Shown here: piece by piece, positions 32,264-37,500 of the stretch | Layout: the number at the start of each line of letters is the position of its first letter | Position numbering within the stretch: position 1 is the first letter of the stretch | Source of the DNA: Batrachochytrium dendrobatidis JAM81 | Lineage: Eukaryota > Chytridiomycota > Chytridiomycetes > Rhizophydiales | Reading direction: 5' to 3' | Length of the DNA: 37,500 nt | NCBI RefSeq assembly: GCF_000203795.2 | Contig: NW_006281110.1 | Coordinates: 735,347-772,846, forward strand | Notes under the pieces: generated by a model | Told to the model about the DNA's origin: nothing | Seen by the model: the letters and a program-made list of their open reading frames with translations, nothing else | The model's database searches: none | Made by a program: the position numbers and the translations under genes

Positions 32264-32275
32264 ATTGATAAAACT
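32264..32275 (+). other. Primer binding site of self-priming (Tf1) type
   Basis: ATTGATAAAACT, one base after the 5' LTR, is the exact reverse complement of AGTTTTATCAAT at 32175-32186 in the LTR, where transcription should begin. No tRNA 3'-end match (TGG...) is visible after the LTR. This is the arrangement of Tf1/sushi-type elements, in which the folded-back 5' end of the RNA primes reverse transcription. Confidence 0.75.
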
Positions 32276-32371
32276 CTTAATTTTCTGAACCACCTGCTTG
32301 TCTACTTCTTGTCTCTATCCTTGTCTTTGTCTTTCTTTCTTTTATTTCTTATCTCATTCCAAAATCTCAAC

Positions 32372-33283
32372 ATGGAAAATTACGTGGAAGCTCTTCAAAA
32401 TGTTCTTCAAAACATGCAGAGCGAAATCGCTGCCCTGCGCACGGAACGCAGTGCCCCACTAGTTCAGGCTACGTTGAGCATACCTCCCCCTGACAGGTAT
32501 AACGGAAATCGTTCCAAATTCACGACCTTCGTCAGCCAATGCAATTTGGCTATGAGAATGCACCCCACCCAATTTCCATCCGATCAAGCGCGGGTCGGAT
32601 TCATGATCAGCCTGCTCACAGGCCCTGCTGCGGATTGGGCGACTCCATTACTCGCGGCTAATGATCCAGTCTTAAACTCGTTGCCGGAGTTTATCAACCT
32701 CTTCCGACGACAATTCGATGATCCTGATAGAGAGCGCACTGCTGAAGCGAGATTAAAAAACTTTGAGCAAGGTCAACGCTCTTGCGCAGACTATGCGACC
32801 GAGTTCCTGCGTTTATCAGCCGACACCGATTGGAACGACGGAGCTAAAATCTTTATTTTTAAAAGTGGACTGTCATCGGATATCAAAACACGCCTGTCAT
32901 ACATTTCCGCGTGCCCCAGGGATCTACGTGGTTTTATAGATTTGTGCATCCGTGTCGACGAACGGATAACGGAATTACAAAAGGAGGTTCCCCCGTTCAA
33001 ACCTAGTAAACGATTACCCTCGCTTACAACATTCCAGCCGCAGTCGTCCAACGACATGCAGGTTGACGCAGTCGTTCGAGGCCCGTTATCAACTCAAGAA
33101 AAGGAGCGCCGACGCCAGCTCGGACTATGCTTATATTGTGGTCAGCCAGGTCACCGAGCACATGACTGCCCTAACAGACGTTCTAACAGGCGAACAACTG
33201 CAGGCTCAAGATCCGTCGTTCGTCAAACCAACACCAGTGCCTCGATTTCAGACAATTCGGGAAACGAACTCAGCCGTCGCTAA
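32372..33283 (+). CDS. gag: Gag (capsid/nucleocapsid) protein
   Basis: A 303-residue protein; the ATG at 32372 (MENYVEALQNVLQNMQSEIA) is the first after a pyrimidine-rich leader. Residues about 40-220 are the Ty3-type capsid region (PPPDRYNGNRSKFTTFVSQC, then FINLFRRQFDDPDRERTAEA). Residues 253-266, CLYCGQPGHRAHDC, form a CX2CX4HX4C zinc knuckle for RNA binding. It forms the virus-like particle that packages the element RNA. The last codons overlap the pol frame and contain the slippery site at 33259-33265. Confidence 0.92.
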   Translation: MENYVEALQNVLQNMQSEIAALRTERSAPLVQATLSIPPPDRYNGNRSKFTTFVSQCNLAMRMHPTQFPSDQARVGFMISLLTGPAADWATPLLAANDPVLNSLPEFINLFRRQFDDPDRERTAEARLKNFEQGQRSCADYATEFLRLSADTDWNDGAKIFIFKSGLSSDIKTRLSYISACPRDLRGFIDLCIRVDERITELQKEVPPFKPSKRLPSLTTFQPQSSNDMQVDAVVRGPLSTQEKERRRQLGLCLYCGQPGHRAHDCPNRRSNRRTTAGSRSVVRQTNTSASISDNSGNELSRR

Positions 33284-33304
33284 GCGGAGGCTTGGTTCCG
33301 GCTG
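33259..33304 (+). promoter_or_regulatory. -1 ribosomal frameshift signal between gag and pol
   Basis: GGGAAAC (33259-33265) is set in the gag frame as G GGA AAC, the canonical X XXY YYZ slippery heptamer. After a 5-nt spacer, CAGCCG (33271-33276) can pair with CGGCTG (33299-33304) as a stem-loop. A -1 slip here enters exactly the pol frame, which is open from 33187. The gag stop TAA is at 33281, inside the loop. Confidence 0.72.
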
Positions 33305-36300
33305 TCACACCTTTGCCTCCTGAAACAGACACTGATGGTATGACGGACTATGGGACTAAACAACGAACAGTTATGTGTGGATCAGTGGGTGTAGCCCGTG
33401 GTATGCTTGACAAGGATGTTGATGTGGTAGTACCCTCTGGGGAAACTGGCTCTTTTACACAGATGCCCTCCACACCTCCTTTGTACTCGCATCAGCCAGC
33501 AAAACCCACTCAACATGCTAAATCTGTTCAATGTAAAACCCCGTCTCGTTCATACTCACTGGTATCATCTGTTTCCCCCAGTTCCATAGTTATTCCTGTT
33601 TCCCTTGTACTACCATCTGGTCGTTTTGTATCATGTCATAGTTTGGTCGATTCCGGCGCGTCCGGAAACTTCATCGACGAATCTTTTATTGCTCGTTCTC
33701 GTATCCCTCTTGTAACCAAGCAAGAACCCCTCCATGTAGAAGGCGTCGATGGTCGACCCCTATCTTCAGGCCCAATCTCGAAAGAAACACTCCCGCTGAG
33801 AGTGGTGATCGGAGATTTTATTCAAGAGATGACGTTTGATGTTATCAAATGTCCCCACCAACCATTGATTTTTGGATATCCATGGTTGTCCAGTTGTAAT
33901 CCCAAGATATCTTGGTTCAGTCGTGTTATGAAGCTACCACATTCCGTTTCTTGTCTTGTTTCCCATTTCGTTTCCAATTCCAGTTCCAAAATAAACCCTG
34001 TTTCCAGTGACAATTCTGTTTCTCATCGTAGCTTCCCAGTTAACCCTGTTTCTGTCGATGATTCACATTTCATCGAACCTCCTGTTAATGATTCCTGTTT
34101 TGTGTTGCCAACCCCAGATATACCTAGTATCCAGGCAACTACCACCCCGTCATCCGATATTCCATTGCATCTTGTCGAGTTTGCATCTGTATTTTCCAAG
34201 AAAAAGGCTCTTGTATTACCTCCTCATCGACAGTATGACTGTCCCATTGACTTGGAGCCCGGATCTACACCAAAGTTTGGACCGCTATATTCGCTATCAG
34301 AACCCGAGTTGAAGGCTCTACGAGACTATCTGGATGAAAACCTAGCAAACGGTTTTATCCAACCTTCCACTTCACCTGCTGGCTCTCCAATTCTGTTTGT
34401 CAAGAAAAAGGACGGTTCATTGCGACTATGTGTAGATTACCGGTCTATAAATAATATTACCATCAAAAATAGATATCCGTTACCACTGATCAACGAGATG
34501 TTAGACCGACTTCAGGGATCGCAAGTCTATACCAAGTTGGACCTCCGTGGCGCATATAATTTATTGCGCATTCGAGCGGGTGACGAATGGAAGACTGCTT
34601 TCCGAACTCGATACGGACACTTTGAATACAAGGTCATGCCGTTTGGCTTGACTAATGCACCAGCAACGTTTCAGCACTTTATCAACGATGTTCTTCGAAA
34701 CGAACTAGATCAATTTGCAATCGCCTATTTGGACGATATACTGATCTACAGCAAATCGGAAAAAGAACATTTGGATCATGTTCGCACCGTACTGAAACGG
34801 CTTCACGAGTCACAACTATACTGTAAACTAGAAAAGTGCGAGTTCTCCAAAGATCGAATCTCATTCTTGGGTTATGTCATATCACCAAAAGGCATCGAGA
34901 TGGAACGTGAAAAGTTGACCGCAGTCCTGGACTGGCCTCAGCCAAAGAATCTCACGGACTTGCGTTCATTTATTGGGTTTGCCAACTTTTACCGACGATT
35001 CATTGATGGATATTCCAAGATAGCTGCCCCACTCACCCAGTTATTTAAAAAGTCCAAGGTGTTTGAGTGGACACCCGATGCCAACAATGCATTTCAAATG
35101 TTGAAGAATGCGTTTGTCTCGGACCCAACTCTTGTTCATGCGGACACTACTCGTCCGTTCATCATTGAATCCGATGCGTCAGATTTTGCGATTGGTTGTG
35201 TATTATCCCAACGCGATGCCAACAACCAACTCCGTCCGTGTTCCTTTCACTCCCGCTCACTATCAAGTGCAGAGCGCAACTACAGTATATATGAAAAGGA
35301 ACTCCTGGCAATCAGAGAGGCATTCGATGTATGGCGCCACTACTTGGAAGGTGCTCATCATGCTGTGGAAGTCTTGACTGACCACAAGAACCTTGAATAC
35401 CTTGCTTCGGCAAGAATCCTGAACCAACGACACGCTAGATGGTCCGAGTTCCTGTCCCGATTCAATATCAAGATTCAATATCGCCCAGGATCCAAGAACG
35501 GAAAAGCTGATGCGCTTTCCCGTCGGTCAGATTATGAGACTCAATCCGGCGATATCCCTGACATCCCACGAACTCTACTGTCCGCGGAATCGTTTAGCGA
35601 AACTATTGATACTCCACACCACCCAAGTTCCGTGGCACTCCAGATACTTCCCAGAACAACTACCAAGGATCTATTGCAGCTAATCCAGCAATCTCAGCAG
35701 ACCGACGATTACATAATGTCACTTGGGACTGACCCGGAATTTGTAGTCAAGGAGGGTCTGTTACTACATCAAGATCGTATCGTGGTCCCGAAATCATGTT
35801 ATGCAGCTGTGCTACACTCATGCCACGACGTACTAGCAGTCGGTCACCCAGGTATCCGACGAACTCTGAATTTGGTTTCCAGAAAGTTTTGGTGGCCTAC
35901 TATGCGTGCCGACACCAAGAATTATGTATCAACGTGCGACACATGTGCCCGAGCAAAAGTCCCACGTCATAAACCTTATGGACTACTGAAACCTCTGGAA
36001 ACATCTGATCGGCCTTGGGGTATAATCACAATGGATTTTATTTCTAGTTTGCCGACATCAAACGGTCATACCTGCATATTTGTCATAGTATGCAGCTTGA
36101 CCAAGTTGGCACATTTTGTCTCATGTCCAGAACTACCATCGGCTGACGAAACAGCAACAATGTTCATAGAAAACGTGTTTCGTCTGCATGGTCTTCCCGA
36201 CTCCATAGTATCAGATCGAGGTCCTCAGTTTACATCGCACTTTTGGCAAGCATTGTGCAAAGGCCTTGGAATTCGAACCCGACTATCGACTGCTTTTCAC

Positions 36301-37122
36301 CCGCAAACGGATGGACAAACTGAACGAGTCAATCAGGTCATCAACCAATACCTGCGTTGTTATACATCCTATCAGCAGGACGATTGGGTATCGTTGCTGC
36401 CACTTGCCGAGTTTGCGTACAACAATTTGGAGCACGCATCCATTCGGTCCTCACCATTCCTGGCAACATATGGATATCATCCACGTATTGAGTTTCCCAC
36501 GTTACTCGAGTCCAGTATTAATGTTCCATCCGCCCAAGAGCGCATCCAGCATATCCAGCAAAACTTGGCGCTACTCAAGGAAAATCTAGAAAAGGCCAAG
36601 TCAGATTACAAGCACTTTTCCGATCGAAACAAAGTCGCCGAACCTGTATTCACACCTGGCGAGTTAGTCTGGCTTTTGGCTCGAAACATTAAAACCACTC
36701 GGCCTAGCAAGAAACTAGACTATCAGCGTCTAGGCCCTTTCCGCGTAATAGAACCCAGTGGAACACTGGCGTACCGACTCGAGTTACCAAAAGATATCCG
36801 AATCCATCCCGTATTCCACGTCTCACTGTTGGAGAAACATCAGCAAAACGAGTTTGCCGATAGACAGATAATTCCACCTCCACCTGTTATTGTAGAAAAC
36901 CATTTGGAATACGAAGTAGAGAAAATCTTGGACTCGAAGATCGTTAAAGGACAATTACACTATCTGGTTGATTGGAAAGGTTACACGATTAACGATCGAA
37001 GCTGGGAACCTGTCGAAAACATTTCAGCTCCAGACAAGTTGGCGGAATTCCATAGCGCAAATCCGTCAAAACCCAAGGAACCGTCTCGACTCCAGAGACG
37101 TCGTCGTTTGGAGAGGGGATAA
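33262..37122 (+). CDS. pol: Pol polyprotein: protease, RT, RNase H, integrase, chromodomain
   Basis: Open in the -1 frame relative to gag through 37122, with no ATG near its start; it is therefore expected as a Gag-Pol fusion made by frameshifting at 33259-33265. In residues counted from 33292: aspartic protease LVDSGASGNF (Asp about 120); reverse transcriptase with LRLCVDYRSINNITIKNRYP and the catalytic YLDD at about 479-482; RNase H starting IIESDASDFAIGCVLSQ, with YEKELLAI and LTDHKNL; integrase with an HHCC zinc region (HPGIRRTLNL, CDTCARAK), catalytic Asp in TMDFISSLP, Asp in SDRGPQFTSHF and Glu in DGQTERVNQV; a GPY/F-like module (YQRLGPFRVI); and a C-terminal chromodomain (YEVEKILDSK, then HYLVDWKGY and SWEPVENI) at about 1207-1257. 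The chromodomain is expected to direct insertion to marked chromatin. All catalytic residues are present. The stop abuts the 3' LTR. Confidence 0.93.
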   Translation, partial: KRTQPSLSGGLVPAVTPLPPETDTDGMTDYGTKQRTVMCGSVGVARGMLDKDVDVVVPSGETGSFTQMPSTPPLYSHQPAKPTQHAKSVQCKTPSRSYSLVSSVSPSSIVIPVSLVLPSGRFVSCHSLVDSGASGNFIDESFIARSRIPLVTKQEPLHVEGVDGRPLSSGPISKETLPLRVVIGDFIQEMTFDVIKCPHQPLIFGYPWLSSCNPKISWFSRVMKLPHSVSCLVSHFVSNSSSKINPVSSDNSVSHRSFPVNPVSVDDSHFIEPPVNDSCFVLPTPDIPSIQATTTPSSDIPLHLVEFASVFSKKKALVLPPHRQYDCPIDLEPGSTPKFGPLYSLSEPELKALRDYLDENLANGFIQPSTSPAGSPILFVKKKDGSLRLCVDYRSINNITIKNRYPLPLINEMLDRLQGSQVYTKLDLRGAYNLLRIRAGDEWKTAFRTRYGHFEYKVMPFGLTNAPATFQHFINDVLRNELDQFAIAYLDDILIYSKSEKEHLDHVRTVLKRLHESQLYCKLEKCEFSKDRISFLGYVISPKGIEMEREKLTAVLDWPQPKNLTDLRSFIGFANFYRRFIDGYSKIAAPLTQLFKKSKVFEWTPDANNAFQMLKNAFVSDPTLVHADTTRPFIIESDASDFAIGCVLSQRDANNQLRPCSFHSRSLSSAERNYSIYEKELLAIREAFDVWRHYLEGAHHAVEVLTDHKNLEYLASARILNQRHARWSEFLSRFNIKIQYRPGSKNGKADALSRRSDYETQSGDIPDIPRTLLSAESFSETIDTPHHPSSVALQILPRTTTKDLLQLIQQSQQTDDYIMSLGTDPEFVVKEGLLLHQDRIVVPKSCYAAVLHSCHDVLAVGHPGIRRTLNLVSRKFWWPTMRADTKNYVSTCDTCARAKVPRHKPYGLLKPLETSDRPWGIITMDFISSLPTSNGHTCIFVIVCSLTKLAHFVSCPELPSADETATMFIENVFRLHGLPDSIVSDRGPQFTSHFWQALCKGLGIRTRLSTAFHPQTDGQTERVNQVINQYLRCYTSYQQDDWVSLLPLAEFAYNNLEHASIRSSPFLATYGYHPRIEFPTLLESSINVPSAQERIQHIQQNLALLKENLEKAKSDYKHFSDRNKVAEPVFTPGELVWLLARNIKTTRPSKKLDYQRLGPFRVIEPSGTLAYRLELPKDIRIHPVFHVSLLEKHQQNEFADRQIIPPPPVIVENHLEYEVEKILDSKIVKGQLHYLVDWKGYTINDRSWEPVENISAPDKLAEFHSANPSKPKEPSRLQRRRRLERG
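37110..37119 (+). other. Polypurine tract
   Basis: GGAGAGGGGA lies three bases before the 3' LTR and overlaps the end of pol; it is the expected primer for plus-strand DNA synthesis. Confidence 0.85.
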
Positions 37123-37437
37123 TGTGAGGATCACAGCCATGAGGACCTTGGATTAATTACCTTGCGGTTACACAACACCCTAAGGACTCATGCGAACCGC
37201 CATAAAGGACACTCAACTCCCTAAGGACTCATGTTGACCGCCGTATGGACACACACTCCCTAAGAACCTGTGTGATCCCTTTATGGCTGTACTCTTGTTG
37301 AGGTCTATAAATAGACCATACTTGTCATGCATATTTTCCTCAGTTTTATCAATAAAGTTCTAAAGTTCCTTGATCTTAGTTAGTAACAAGCACCTGGTTT
37401 CCCTTCGCCTTATTTTGCGATTAAGTACTTCCTGACA
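37123..37437 (+). repeat. 3' LTR of the chromovirus
   Basis: TGTGAGGATC to CCTGACA, 315 bp. It carries an extra 41-bp U3 unit (CCCTAAGGACTCATG repeated) and an 8-bp duplication after AATAAAGTTC relative to the 5' LTR. TATA palindrome at 37302, transcript-start word AGTTTTATCAAT at 37342-37353. Confidence 0.92.
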
Positions 37438-37500
37438 GCAGGCGCGCAAATTACCCAATCCTGACACAGGGAGGTAGTGACAATAAATAACAAACCAGGG
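37438..37500 (+). rRNA. 18S rRNA gene, internal segment (partial, runs off the window)
   Basis: The sequence GCAGGCGCGCAAATTACCC, then GGGAGGTAGTGACAATAAAT, is the highly conserved 5'-domain segment of eukaryotic small-subunit rRNA, in the sense orientation. It begins abruptly at the LTR end, roughly 400 nt into a normal 18S gene. The CA that ends the LTR also fits the rRNA sequence, so the exact junction is ambiguous by two bases. The 5' part of the gene is not present upstream of the element in this window. Confidence 0.88.

Larger units (their letters stand above)
31997..37437 (+). mobile_element. Full-length Ty3-type chromovirus (LTR retrotransposon)
   Basis: A complete element of 5.4 kb: 5' LTR 31997-32262, primer site 32264-32275, gag 32372-33283, pol 33292-37122 in the -1 frame relative to gag, polypurine tract 37110-37119, and 3' LTR 37123-37437. 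Domain order protease, reverse transcriptase, RNase H, integrase, chromodomain identifies the Metaviridae chromovirus group common in fungi. All frames are open, so it may be active or recently so. The 5 bp on either side (ATGCC before, GCAGG after) do not match, so no target-site duplication is visible. Confidence 0.92.

Noticed and set aside
32309..32371. Signal-peptide-like extension of Gag
   Set aside because: It begins at TTG and consists of a pyrimidine-rich leader; the ATG at 32372 is the plausible start.

Overview
The window looks like a repeat-rich accessory region of a chytrid fungus, most probably Batrachochytrium. The evidence is GT-AG introns with AATAAA polyadenylation signals, four Crinkler (CRN)-type effector loci, an aspartyl-protease gene of secreted type, two small secreted-protein genes, an ABCA-type transporter relic, a chromodomain Ty3 retrotransposon, and a partial 18S rRNA sequence at the right edge. 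The genus is an inference from gene content; no search was run.

Layout. 1-2292: two head-to-head CRN relics, both with frameshifts and stops. 2446-3685: an unrecognised four-exon gene followed by decayed coding-like DNA to about 5380. 6214-7410: an intact CRN-like protein with an HNH-type nuclease domain, behind an 18-bp perfect inverted repeat. 7501-9773: dispersed repeats bracketing two oppositely oriented pieces of an ABCA transporter. 9839-10828: an intact ubiquitin/doublecortin-like plus SAM-like protein. 11170-13542: decayed coding blocks and a Maverick/Polinton-like integrase on the minus strand. 14174-15808: a four-exon aspartyl protease with damaged active-site motifs and a frameshift. 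17210-18346: a secreted repeat protein. 18640-19545: a second, more decayed integrase copy on the plus strand. 21170-22864: a CRN with P-loop NTPase and nuclease-like domains, open except for one in-frame TAA. 26197-26904: a secreted coiled-coil protein. 26905-31996: mostly non-coding decayed DNA with a minisatellite of about 665 bp. 31997-37437: a full-length chromovirus with two LTRs. 37438-37500: 18S rRNA sequence that runs off the window.

How it fits together. Intact effector-type genes (CRN, secreted proteins) sit as islands in DNA full of gene relics and repeats, the pattern expected of a fast-evolving effector compartment. The two least damaged CRN loci share a TGTCTCACATT promoter motif arranged as inverted repeats. 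The retrotransposon is the best-resolved system. It has a TATA box inside a palindrome, a 12-nt match suggesting Tf1-style self-priming, a canonical G GGA AAC frameshift site between gag and pol, and a C-terminal chromodomain. Its right end abuts 18S rRNA sequence without a visible target-site duplication.
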